Assembly (NCBI GenBank): GCA_963769255.1
Contig: CAVYKV010000001.1
Coordinates: 3,038,001 to 3,102,000, forward strand
Direction of reading: 5' to 3'
DNA from: JAKACA01 sp963769255
GTDB taxonomy: Bacteria; Actinomycetota; Acidimicrobiia; Acidimicrobiales; Bog-793
DNA length: 64,000 bases
A model generated the notes under the pieces. It ran no database searches. It saw only the letters and a list, made by a program, of their open reading frames with translations, and had not been told where the DNA came from. Below are positions 15,998-23,487 of this stretch, in pieces (position 1 is the first letter of the stretch; each line of letters opens with the position of its first letter). A program made the translations under genes and the position numbers.

Positions 15998-18098
15998 CAG
16001 CAAGTACGACATCCTCTTCGAGCCGGTCGAGATCGGCCCGAAGACACTGAGGAACCGCTTCTATCAAGTGCCCCACTGCACCGGTTTCGGCGTCGCCAAG
16101 CCGTGGTCGCAGGCCCGGCACCGGAGCGTGAAAGCGCAAGGGGGCTGGGCTGCCGTCTGCACGGAGTTCTGCTCCATCAACGAGCAGTCCGACGAGGCGC
16201 CCCTCTACGCCGCGCGCCTGTGGGACGACAACGACGTGGCGGCTCTGGCACTCATGTGCGACGAGACGCACGCGGCAGGCGCCCTGGCCGGCGTCGAGCT
16301 CCACCACGGCGGCGTGCACTCACCCCGCCGGGACTCCCGGCTCCCCTCCGTGGGCCCGTCGCAGCTGGCGGGCGACTTCACCCTTCCTGCCCTCTCGGTC
16401 CCGAAGGCGATGGACCGTGACGACATGCGGAAGCTACGGGAGGACTGGGTCGCCGCCGCCGAGCGGGCCGAGCGGGCCGGCTTCGACATCGTCTACGTCT
16501 ACGGCGGGCACACCTACCTCCTGGGTCAGTTCCTCTCGCCGTACTACAACAAACGGACCGACGAGTACGGCGGATCCCTCGAGAACCGGGCACGCCTGTG
16601 GCTCGAGGTCCTCGAGTCCGTTCGCGCCGCCGTGGGCGGCCGCTGCGCCATCGCCGTCCGCGTGGCCGTCGACTCGCTCGGGGGACCGGGGATCTCGATC
16701 GACGAGGGGCTGGGTTTCGTCAGGATGGCAGACGAATTCGTCGACCTCTGGGACGTGCACGTCGGCAGCGGCGTCGAGTGGTCGAAGGACTCGGGTGCCT
16801 CGCGGTTCTTCCAGGAGGGGTACCAGCTCGAGTGGACGCACCGCGTCCGCGAGGCCACGGCCAAGCCCATCGTGGGGGTGGGCCGGCACGTCAGTCCCGA
16901 CACGATGGTCGAGACCGTGCGCAGCGGGGCCCTCGACCTCATCGGGGCGGCCCGCCCCTCCATCGCCGATCCTTTCCTGCCCCGCAAGATCGAGGAGGGA
17001 CGCCTCGACGACATCCGCGAGTGCATCGGCTGCAACGCCTGCACCGGACGTTCGGCCTGGGGCGGGCACCTCGGCTGCACCCAGAACGCCACCGCCGGCG
17101 AGGAGTTCCGGCGCGGCTGGCACCCGGAACGCTTCTCGAGGGCCGCCAACGCCGAGGAGGACGTGCTCGTCGTCGGCGGCGGACCGGCCGGGCTCGAGTG
17201 CGCCATGGTGCTGGGAAAGCGCGGCATGAGCCGCGTCCACGTCGTGGAGGCCGCTCGGGAGCTCGGCGGTTGCATGCGCTGGATCCCACGGCTGCCGGGG
17301 CTCGGCGAGTGGGCGAGGGTCCTCAACTACCGGCAGATCCAGCTCGGCAAGCTGAAGAACGTCGAGGTCATCACCGGGGCGGCGCTCGACGCCCGCCAGG
17401 TGCTCGAGTACGGCGCCGACATCGTGGTCGTCGCCACCGGTTCGCAGTGGTCGCCCGACGGTCTGAACTCCGCCACCCGCGCTCCGATCGGCGGGGCGGA
17501 CGCCAGCGGGCCGGACTGCCTCACACCCGAACAGATCATGCTGGAGGGCAAGCGCCCGACCGGCTCCCGCGTCATCGTCTACGACACCGACGGGTACTTC
17601 GTCGGGCCGGGCATGGCCGAGCTGCTCGCCCTCGAGGGCTTCGAGGTGAACCTCGTCACCTGTTTCGAGCAGGTGGCACCCCTGTGCGTCGAGACCCTCG
17701 AAGGCCCCCTCCTGCGCGATCGCCTGCACGACGTCGGGGTGCAGTTCCAGCGCTCGACGCAGATCCTCGGCTACGGGGCCGGCTCCGCTCTCGCCCGCTC
17801 GGAGTTCGGCGACCTCCTCACCCTCGAGACCGATGCACTCGTCCTCGTGACGCAGCGAGTATCGGACGATCGGCTCTACGCCGAGGTGGCAGCGGCCCGG
17901 GAGGCGGCGGGCGGCGGCGATGTCAAGGCCTTGTACCGGGTCGGTGACTGCGTCACCCCCCGCCTGCTCGCAGACGCCATCTTCGACGGCCACCGCCTCG
18001 GTCGTGAGATCGATGCCGCCACGCCTGCCGTGCAGAAGCGGTTCCTTCGGGAGGAAGCCGTCGTCGGGCCGCAGCGGCCCCCGATCGAGTGGCGTTGA
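15987..18098 (+). CDS. Trimethylamine/dimethylamine dehydrogenase-family iron-sulfur flavoprotein
   Basis: A 703-residue enzyme closely following trimethylamine dehydrogenase. The TIM barrel starts DILFEPVEIGPKTLRNRFYQ, and Cys31 in VPHCTGF matches the cysteine that carries covalent FMN. The catalytic Tyr/His pair is in YVYGGHTYL and the Asp in WSKDSG. The 4Fe-4S cysteines are in CIGCNAC and GCTQN. Two Rossmann-like domains complete the C-terminal half (VVGGGPAGLE). The three aromatic residues that cage the substrate in the trimethylamine enzyme are Tyr, Trp, Trp; here they appear to be Phe (TEFCSI), Trp and Ser (CTGRSAW). A different secondary or tertiary amine is therefore likely. It overlaps the hydantoinase gene by 11 bases. 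Confidence 0.9.
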   Translation: MGRDSKYDILFEPVEIGPKTLRNRFYQVPHCTGFGVAKPWSQARHRSVKAQGGWAAVCTEFCSINEQSDEAPLYAARLWDDNDVAALALMCDETHAAGALAGVELHHGGVHSPRRDSRLPSVGPSQLAGDFTLPALSVPKAMDRDDMRKLREDWVAAAERAERAGFDIVYVYGGHTYLLGQFLSPYYNKRTDEYGGSLENRARLWLEVLESVRAAVGGRCAIAVRVAVDSLGGPGISIDEGLGFVRMADEFVDLWDVHVGSGVEWSKDSGASRFFQEGYQLEWTHRVREATAKPIVGVGRHVSPDTMVETVRSGALDLIGAARPSIADPFLPRKIEEGRLDDIRECIGCNACTGRSAWGGHLGCTQNATAGEEFRRGWHPERFSRAANAEEDVLVVGGGPAGLECAMVLGKRGMSRVHVVEAARELGGCMRWIPRLPGLGEWARVLNYRQIQLGKLKNVEVITGAALDARQVLEYGADIVVVATGSQWSPDGLNSATRAPIGGADASGPDCLTPEQIMLEGKRPTGSRVIVYDTDGYFVGPGMAELLALEGFEVNLVTCFEQVAPLCVETLEGPLLRDRLHDVGVQFQRSTQILGYGAGSALARSEFGDLLTLETDALVLVTQRVSDDRLYAEVAAAREAAGGGDVKALYRVGDCVTPRLLADAIFDGHRLGREIDAATPAVQKRFLREEAVVGPQRPPIEWR

Positions 18099-18117
18099 GC
18101 GGCGGCAACACGACGAC

Positions 18118-18532
18118 TCAATGGGAGCGGGACGAGTGGTCGAGCTCGATTCCCATCACCCGGGCGACATACACGAGGTCTGCGTCGGCGGTCAGCAGGG
18201 CCGCTCCGTAGCGGAGAGGCACTGAGGAGATCATGCAGCCGAGAAGTCACGCGGCGTGATGCCTTCCTGGCGCCGCCGCCGATAGATCGTGGCGGCGGCG
18301 TCGAAGTCGATCGTGCTGTCGAAGGCATGCAGCTCGAATCGCAAGAGGAGGCGGCGCAGCTGGAAGTCGCGCTCGTCGGTGCGGGCGCGGGCGGTCACTT
18401 CCATGACGACAGGCTCGGTGACGGCGAGAGGTCGTCGTCCTGAATCAGCTCGACGATGGGTGACGATGCGTCGATCGACGGCACTCCCCGTGCCCCGGCG
18501 TACTCGACCCAGGCCGTATTGGCCAGGATCAC
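18118..18532 (-). pseudogene. vapC: Decayed VapC toxin (PIN domain)
   Basis: PIN-domain ribonuclease toxin in ruins. From GTG 18532 the sequence reads VILANTAWVEYAG where active VapCs have an aspartate (ILADTSAW type). Then come VELIQDDDL, a frame change near 18427-18431, AVTEPVVMEV with downstream helices, and a second frame change at about 18238-18241 that removes the aspartate expected before CMISSV. It ends with LRYGAALLTADADLVYVAR, the usual VapC C-terminus. Corrected length is about 138 codons. At least two of the four acidic residues are lost and there are two frameshifts, so the toxin is dead. The start overlaps the antitoxin stop (GTGA). Confidence 0.75.
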
Positions 18533-18609
18533 GAGTCTGGCGAGGTGTCGTCCGGCACGTGGTCGAGTGCCCGGACCCCGTGCATCGGCAGGGCTTCGGC
18601 TCGCGTCAT
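18529..18609 (-). pseudogene. vapB: Remnant of a VapB-type antitoxin
   Basis: A 26-codon frame (MTRAEALPMHGVRALDHV, then a short acidic tail) whose stop overlaps the VapC start as GTGA and whose ATG overlaps the PadR stop as ATGA. It resembles the C-terminal toxin-neutralising tail of a VapB rather than a whole protein. The DNA-binding half appears to be missing, as if PadR had been joined to the remnant. Identification rests mostly on position before VapC. Confidence 0.45.
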
Positions 18610-19187
18610 CGGCCGGCCGGCGAGGCTCGCATGGCGGCCTGGCGCGGCGGGCCGGTCCCCGCCGGAAGCTGCAGGCGCTCGGGTAGGGTCGCCATCCACG
18701 AGAGGACCGCCTGCTCGTAGGCGACCCCGAAGGCGACGACGGCGTCCGTGTAGGGATCCCGGGGCGCGACGCCGTCGTAGAGGCGGAGGCGTTCCTCGTG
18801 CTCGGCCCGGCTCGCCTCGATGAAGCCCCCCAGCTCCCCCGCCCCCAGCCTGCTCCCGAACCACAGCGTCACGAGGAGGGGAAAGCGAATCTGCTCCGCC
18901 CCCGGCGGCGTGCGGAGCCATGCCTTGAAGGCCCGCCGGCCGGCCGGCGTGACCGAGAACGGACGGCGGTCGCGGGGGCCCGTCGGGCCGGCGACGACGA
19001 GCCGGCGATCCTCCAGTGCCCGGAGCTCACGGTAGACGTGGCTCGTCGTGACGTTCCAGAACCGAGAGAGGCCTGCCCTCACCTCCTCGAGGAGTTCCCA
19101 CCCGGTCCTCGGGCCTTCGAGGAGAAACCCCAACAGCGATCCCTGCGTAGCGTTCAAACCGTCCGTCGTCTCGGCGCTGCGGGGCAT
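18606..19187 (-). CDS. PadR-family transcriptional regulator
   Basis: A 193-residue PadR repressor. The winged helix is NATQGSLLGFLLEGPRTGWEL cut to LLGFLLEGPRTGWEL, followed by SHVYRELRALEDRRLV and RRPFSVTPAGRRAFKAWL. A C-terminal helical dimerisation domain follows (EASRAEHEERLRLY). I chose ATG 19187 because AAGGGA precedes it and the fold starts within 15 residues; longer in-frame starts overlap the divergent PhyH promoter. Its last codons overlap the VapB remnant. The 12-bp palindrome at 19198-19209 in the 64-base divergent promoter is a candidate operator, so it probably represses itself and the dioxygenase. Confidence 0.88.
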   Translation of the reverse strand: MPRSAETTDGLNATQGSLLGFLLEGPRTGWELLEEVRAGLSRFWNVTTSHVYRELRALEDRRLVVAGPTGPRDRRPFSVTPAGRRAFKAWLRTPPGAEQIRFPLLVTLWFGSRLGAGELGGFIEASRAEHEERLRLYDGVAPRDPYTDAVVAFGVAYEQAVLSWMATLPERLQLPAGTGPPRQAAMRASPAGR

Positions 19188-19188
19188 C

Positions 19189-19217
19189 TTGACATTCCCT
19201 TCTGGAAGGTGGACACT
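19189..19217 (+). promoter_or_regulatory. PhyH promoter with palindrome CCTTC-TG-GAAGG
   Basis: TTGACA (19189-19194) and GACACT (19212-19217) are 17 bases apart. The palindrome CCTTCTGGAAGG (19198-19209) lies exactly in the spacer, so a bound repressor would block RNA polymerase. PadR is encoded divergently. Confidence 0.5.
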
Positions 19218-19251
19218 CGACCCAGATGTTATTCCCTTGGGGGAGGGTGCC

Positions 19252-20004
19252 GTGGTCGAGGACATCGTCGCCGCCATGAGCGAGGACGGCTACGCCGTCG
19301 TGAAAGACGCCATCGGCGGCGAGCAGGTGGAGAGAGCTCGGCGGGAGCTCGAAGCCCTCCTCGAACAGACCCCTGCCGGGCGCGACGACTTCGAGGGGCG
19401 GCGGACGAAGCGCGTGTACGGGTTGTTCGGCAAGACCCGCACGCTCGACGCCATGGCGACACATCCCGTCGTGCTCGGTGTGCTCGACGCCGTTCTGGGC
19501 CACTACCAGTTGAGCGCTCCGACGGCCATCTCGATCGGCCCCGGCGAGAAGGCACAGCCCCTCCACCCTGACGACGCCATCTACCCGCTGCAGCGCCCGC
19601 ATCTCGAGCTCGTCGTCAACGTCATGTGGCCGCTCGTCGACTTCACGGCCGTGAACGGCGCCACTCGCATCGTGCCCGGCAGCCACCGCTGGGCGACCGA
19701 GCGGCCGGGCCCCGCCACCGAGACGGTGGCCGCCGAGCTGCGGGCGGGGTCGGCACTGCTGTACCTCGGGAGCCTCTGGCACGGCGGCGGTGCCAACGAG
19801 AGCGCCAGAGCGCGCCTCGGCGTCGTCCTCCACTACTGCGTCGGCTGGCTACGGCCGGCTGAGAACCACGTTCTCGTCGTGCCCCCGGCCATGGCCCGGG
19901 GACTCGACGAGCGACTCCAGGAGCTGCTCGGCTACAACATCAGCCCGCCCTTCATCGGCTACGTCGACGGCCGCCACCCCCGAAAGCTCCTCGTCGCCGA
20001 CTGA
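19252..20004 (+). CDS. Phytanoyl-CoA dioxygenase (PhyH) family protein
   Basis: A 250-residue Fe(II)/2-oxoglutarate dioxygenase. The double-stranded helix core contains QPLHPDDAIYPL (the His-x-Asp metal pair) and a distal histidine in YLGSLWHGGGANES, with an arginine for 2-oxoglutarate in ARARLGVVLHY. NGATRIVPGSHRW is the strongly conserved family block between them. GTG 19252, after GGGGGAGGG, gives a start just before the first helix. PhyH relatives hydroxylate acyl-CoAs, small metabolites or antibiotics; the substrate is unknown. The divergent PadR regulator likely controls it. Confidence 0.88.
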   Translation: MVEDIVAAMSEDGYAVVKDAIGGEQVERARRELEALLEQTPAGRDDFEGRRTKRVYGLFGKTRTLDAMATHPVVLGVLDAVLGHYQLSAPTAISIGPGEKAQPLHPDDAIYPLQRPHLELVVNVMWPLVDFTAVNGATRIVPGSHRWATERPGPATETVAAELRAGSALLYLGSLWHGGGANESARARLGVVLHYCVGWLRPAENHVLVVPPAMARGLDERLQELLGYNISPPFIGYVDGRHPRKLLVAD

Positions 20005-20081
20005 GCGGGCGCCGGACGGCCGGCACTACAGCGTCGCTACCGTGCCATTTGACAGCTCGGGAACGACGATCGGAGGTCAGC

Positions 20082-20507
20082 GTGCCAGCCAAGGGGACAG
20101 CCGAGTGGAGAGGCGACATCCCGACCGGGACCGGTACCTTCAGCGCCGGTGACAGCATCAGCGGGGGCTATACGTACAAGTCCCGTTTCGAGGACGGTCC
20201 GGGTTCGAACCCGGAACAGCTCATCGCGGCGGCGCACGCCTCGTGCTTCTCGATGGCGCTCGCCAGTCTCCTCGGCCAGGCCGGCACGCCGCCGGAGTCG
20301 ATCAAGACCGAAGCGACCGTGACGCTGCGCCTCGTCGAGGGCGCCCCCACGATCACGAAGATCGACCTCGTCACCGTCGGCCGCGTCCCGGGCGTCGACG
20401 AAGCCGCCTTTGCCGAGCAGGCTGCGGCCGCCAAAGCCGGCTGCCCCGTGAGCCGGGCACTTGCCGGCGTTCCGGAGATCACGCTGGCGGCGACGCTCGA
20501 GTCCTGA
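20082..20507 (+). CDS. OsmC-family peroxiredoxin
   Basis: A 141-residue OsmC/Ohr-superfamily thiol peroxidase. The two reactive cysteines are in AHASCFSMALA and KAGCPVSRAL, the pairing used to reduce organic hydroperoxides. GSNPEQLIAAAHA is the family signature. GGAGG five bases before the GTG at 20082 sets the start; a longer frame reaching 20049 lacks a ribosome site. Length and sequence are closer to OsmC than to Ohr. It is not obviously co-transcribed with PhyH, since 77 bases intervene. It adds to the peroxide-handling genes in this window. Confidence 0.9.
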   Translation: MPAKGTAEWRGDIPTGTGTFSAGDSISGGYTYKSRFEDGPGSNPEQLIAAAHASCFSMALASLLGQAGTPPESIKTEATVTLRLVEGAPTITKIDLVTVGRVPGVDEAAFAEQAAAAKAGCPVSRALAGVPEITLAATLES

Positions 20508-20527
20508 CGGCGCCCTCAGCGGTAAGG

Positions 20528-20565
20528 CCTCCCGCCCGTCAGCTGTCGGCTGAGGGGCCGGGAGG
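20528..20565. terminator. Nested stem-loop between convergent genes
   Basis: CCTCCCG (20528-20534) pairs with CGGGAGG (20559-20565), and inside it TCAGC (20539-20543) pairs with GCTGA (20549-20553). It lies after the OsmC gene and before the end of the MocR gene. No T-run is present. Confidence 0.45.
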
Positions 20566-20640
20566 GGCGAGAAGCGGGCGGGGATCGAAGTAGGCGCGCA
20601 CGGACAGGACCTTGCCGTCCCGGCTCCGAGGGCGATGTCA
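20539..20640 (-). pseudogene. C-terminal remnant of a SnoaL/NTF2-like gene
   Basis: Immediately after the MocR stop the complement reads SRDGKVLSVRAYFDPRPLLA followed by a few residues and a stop. This is the typical end of an NTF2-fold protein. Only about 28 codons exist and no start or ribosome site is present, so it looks like the tail of a gene whose body was deleted. Confidence 0.4.
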
Positions 20641-22029
20641 ACAGAGCTCCCGCAGGGTGGCGACGAGCCGCCCCACGGCCGTGCTGTAGGCATGGTCGGG
20701 CGGAGTGGCGTATCCGACGACGAGAGCAGGCGCCCGATCGACAGGTCCCAGCCGGTAGGCGTCGAGGCCGGCGAGGGCGAGCGAGCGCCCCGCCGCAGCT
20801 GCCACCGCCTCGCTCTCGCCCGTCCCTGGGGGGAGGTTCACCAGGGCGTGCAGCCCGGCCGAGATGCCTTCGATCCGGCAGCGTGGGTCGGCCTGGGCGA
20901 CGGCTCGCACCAAGCGGTCGCGGCGGTGGCGGTAGGCATGGCGCCGGCGGCGGACGTGGCGGTCGTACTGCCCGCCGTTGATGAGCTCGGCGAGGGTGAG
21001 CTGACCGGGCACCTCGCTGTGGCGATCGGCGAGATCCTTGGCCGCCACGACGGGATCGAGCAACCGGCTGGGCAGCACGAGCCAGGCGAGCCGCAAGGCC
21101 GGCGCCAAGGTCTTGCTGGCCGTTCCGGCGTAGACGACGTGCTCCGGGTCGAGACCCTGCAAGGCGCCGACAGGGTCGCGGTCGTAGCGGAACTCGCCGT
21201 CGTAGTCGTCCTCGACGACGATGCCTCTGTTCGCCCGCGCCCAGGCCAGCACGTCCGCCCGTCGCCGGGGCGAGAGGACGACGCCCAAGGGGAACTGGTG
21301 GGCGGGTGTCACGACGACGGCTGCGGCCCCGGCGAAGTCACGCGGGTTGACGCCTTCCCCGTCGACGGGGAGCGGCTGCAGGGCCAGTCCGGCGGCGGCG
21401 GCCCGGTCGCCGAGGGGGAGCCCGTACGACTCGACGCCGAGGGTGGAGTCGCCACGGGCAGCGAGGGCGTGGCAGAGCAAGCCGAAGGCCTGCGAGAAGC
21501 CGGAACACACGACGATGTGCGACGGGTCCGCACGGAGGCCCCGGCTGCGTGAGAGGTAGGCCGCCACGGCTGCACGGAGCTCGAGGGTGCCTCTCGGATC
21601 CCCGTAGCCGAAGGCGGCGTCAGGAGCGTCGCCGAGAGCGCGGCGGCTCGCAGCCAGCCAGTCCCGACGGGGAAAGGAGGAGACATCCGGGCTCCCCGGC
21701 CGGAGGTCGTAGCGCCAGGCCTTCGCCGGCTCGATCATCGCGTCGCCGACGAGAGGCCGGGATTCGGGCCGCTCGGCCACCGTCGTGCCCGAACCCTGGC
21801 GTGCCACGAGCCATCCCTCCGCCACGAGTTGGGCGTAGGCCTCTGCCACGGTGTTGCGGGCAAGGCCGAGATCCGCCGCCAAGGCACGCGAGGAGGGCAG
21901 GCGTGTTCCCGAGGCGAGCCGGCCCTCGGCCACGTCCCGCCGGAGGGCCTCCTCGAGGCTCCGTCTCGGACGCCCTGCGTCGAGATCCAGGTGCAAGTCG
22001 AGGCCCGAAGTGGCCCACGTTGATTCCAT
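20638..22029 (-). CDS. MocR-type regulator (GntR helix-turn-helix fused to aminotransferase)
   Basis: A 463-residue MocR/PdxR protein. Residues 15-80 form a GntR winged helix (LPSSRALAADLGLARNTV, then LVAEGWLVARQGSGT). The remainder is a class I aminotransferase fold with the PLP-lysine in YAGTASKTLAPALRLAW and IVVEDDYDGEFRYD upstream of it. MocRs use PLP or an adduct as effector and often act on neighbouring genes. I chose ATG 22029 (MESTWATSG) because the fold starts there. AGTGGACCA (22033-22041), AAGTGGCCCA (22008-22017) and an inverted copy at 22051-22057 resemble operators of related PdxR proteins. It probably regulates the divergent AhpD-like gene and itself. Confidence 0.9.
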   Translation of the reverse strand: MESTWATSGLDLHLDLDAGRPRRSLEEALRRDVAEGRLASGTRLPSSRALAADLGLARNTVAEAYAQLVAEGWLVARQGSGTTVAERPESRPLVGDAMIEPAKAWRYDLRPGSPDVSSFPRRDWLAASRRALGDAPDAAFGYGDPRGTLELRAAVAAYLSRSRGLRADPSHIVVCSGFSQAFGLLCHALAARGDSTLGVESYGLPLGDRAAAAGLALQPLPVDGEGVNPRDFAGAAAVVVTPAHQFPLGVVLSPRRRADVLAWARANRGIVVEDDYDGEFRYDRDPVGALQGLDPEHVVYAGTASKTLAPALRLAWLVLPSRLLDPVVAAKDLADRHSEVPGQLTLAELINGGQYDRHVRRRRHAYRHRRDRLVRAVAQADPRCRIEGISAGLHALVNLPPGTGESEAVAAAAGRSLALAGLDAYRLGPVDRAPALVVGYATPPDHAYSTAVGRLVATLRELC

Positions 22030-22057
22030 CAGAGTGGACCATAGTCGCGGGCCACAT
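22008..22057. promoter_or_regulatory. Repeated AGTGGMCCA boxes in the MocR/AhpD promoter
   Basis: AAGTGGCCCA at 22008-22017, AGTGGACCA at 22033-22041 and an inverted ATGTGGC (GCCACAT, 22051-22057) lie in and beside the divergent promoter. PdxR/MocR operators are often tandem AAAGTGGWC-like boxes, so these are candidate sites. Confidence 0.45.
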
Positions 22058-22063
22058 TCGGCG

Positions 22064-22069
22064 TACCTT
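22064..22069 (+). promoter_or_regulatory. -10 box, leaderless start of AhpD-like gene
   Basis: TACCTT lies six bases before the ATG at 22076 and no ribosome binding site is present, so transcription should begin at or next to the start codon. Confidence 0.5.
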
Positions 22070-22075
22070 GTCCGT

Positions 22076-22576
22076 ATGACGACTACCGATACGCCGACCG
22101 ACCGGAAGCCCTGGGAGCCGAGGCTCGACTTCGACGCCGCCGCCCCGGGCTTCGCCAAGGCGATGGCCGCCCTCGATCACGCCGCTACCAAGCAAGCGGA
22201 CCAGGCCGGCCTCGAGACAGGCCTGCGAGATCTCGTTCGCCTGCGCGCCTCCCAGCTGAACGGGTGTGCCTATTGCGTCGACATGCACACGAAGGACGCC
22301 CGCGCCGGCGGGGAGAGCGAGCAGCGCCTGTACGGGCTCGCCGCCTGGGAGGAGGCTCCGTACTACAGCGACGCAGAACGTGCGGCCATCGCCCTCACCG
22401 AAGCGGTCACGCTCTGTGCCGACGGCCACGTCGCCGACGCCGTCTGGGCGGAGGCGGCCGGTCAGTTCAACGACGCCGAGCTCGCCGCCCTCGTGGCCTT
22501 GCTCGTCGCCATCAACGGCTGGAACCGCATCGGTGCCTCCACCCGCACCTGGCTGCCCGGTTCCTACGAGCCGTGA
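22076..22576 (+). CDS. AhpD-like carboxymuconolactone decarboxylase-family protein
   Basis: A 166-residue all-helical AhpD-fold protein. The redox motif is in LNGCAYCVDMHTKDA, a CxxC followed by His, as in alkylhydroperoxidase AhpD and its relatives. RLYGLAAWEEAPYYSDAER is the usual following segment, and INGWNRIG is the usual ending block. Such proteins use the cysteine pair to reduce peroxides through a disulfide; the electron donor is unknown. Divergent from a MocR regulator, with the -10 box right before the start. Confidence 0.92.
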   Translation: MTTTDTPTDRKPWEPRLDFDAAAPGFAKAMAALDHAATKQADQAGLETGLRDLVRLRASQLNGCAYCVDMHTKDARAGGESEQRLYGLAAWEEAPYYSDAERAAIALTEAVTLCADGHVADAVWAEAAGQFNDAELAALVALLVAINGWNRIGASTRTWLPGSYEP

Positions 22577-22609
22577 CCGACGCCGGGTGAACCGGGCGGG
22601 GATGCTTCC

Positions 22610-23440
22610 TCAGGAGGTGTGGCGGTTGAGGAAGTCTCGGATGATCGGCAGCACGAAGTCTGGCGCCTCGAAGAACTGCTCGTGGCCGCAGTTCGGCATG
22701 ACACATAGCTCGGCCCGGGGCAGGGCGTCGTAGAGCCGGATGGTGTGCGGGAGGGCGATCATGTCGTAGTCGCCGACGAGCACGAGAACGGGGGCCTGGA
22801 CGGTCCCCAGCTGCTCGAGGGAGATCGTCGGCTCCTCCAGCCAGAGGCGGCGCAGCTTGTAGAAGACGGCCTCGTAGTGGTCGGGGCCGTCCGGTGACAG
22901 CGATCGGTTGAGCTCCTCCATCTCCGGGATGTAGTTCTCCGGCGTGGCTCCTTCGACGTCGGCCCGCAGCTCTTCGTCCATCCAGGTGTTGTCGTAGTTG
23001 GCACCGATGAGCACGAGGCTGCGGACCCGCTCGGGGTGCGCCAGGACGAACTCGAGGGCGGTGTCGGCGCCTCCGCTGTGGCCGATGACGTGACCCCGCT
23101 CGATCCCGAGGCCGTCCATGAGCGCCAGGAGATCCTCGGCCAGATCGCGGTAGGTCCAGTCGTCATCCGTGTCGCCGGTGCGCCCGTGCCCCCTGCGGTC
23201 GTACAGGATCAGCTGGAACTCGTTGGTCAGCACGTGCATCGGCCGCATCGTGTCGAGCGTGCACTGGTCGCCCGGGATGGCGAAGACGGCTTCGCCCCGC
23301 CCGAAGACCTCGTAATAGGTGTCGATCCCACCGGTGCGCATGGTCTGGCCGACCTTCATGTACATCGGGAGCTTGTTCCTCTCGGTCGCCTCCGGGCGCT
23401 GCTTCACCCGGACGGCCGACTCGGTGAACCCCGTGCTCAT
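22610..23440 (-). CDS. Alpha/beta hydrolase
   Basis: A 276-residue alpha/beta hydrolase. The nucleophile is Ser in VIGHSGGADTAL, the acid is in LVLVGDYDMIALP and the histidine in CVMPNCGHEQFFE, a full catalytic triad. LILYDRRGHGRTGDT is the conserved loop before it. A strong AAGGAGGAG precedes the ATG. It is the last gene of the XRE-cupin / enolase / SBP-2 / hydrolase operon, so it probably acts on an ester, lactone or amide taken up by SBP-2. The substrate cannot be deduced from sequence. Confidence 0.9.
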   Translation of the reverse strand: MSTGFTESAVRVKQRPEATERNKLPMYMKVGQTMRTGGIDTYYEVFGRGEAVFAIPGDQCTLDTMRPMHVLTNEFQLILYDRRGHGRTGDTDDDWTYRDLAEDLLALMDGLGIERGHVIGHSGGADTALEFVLAHPERVRSLVLIGANYDNTWMDEELRADVEGATPENYIPEMEELNRSLSPDGPDHYEAVFYKLRRLWLEEPTISLEQLGTVQAPVLVLVGDYDMIALPHTIRLYDALPRAELCVMPNCGHEQFFEAPDFVLPIIRDFLNRHTS

Positions 23441-23487
23441 GGGCGGACTCCTCCTTCTGTCATCGGCTTGGCGAACGACGCCACAGC

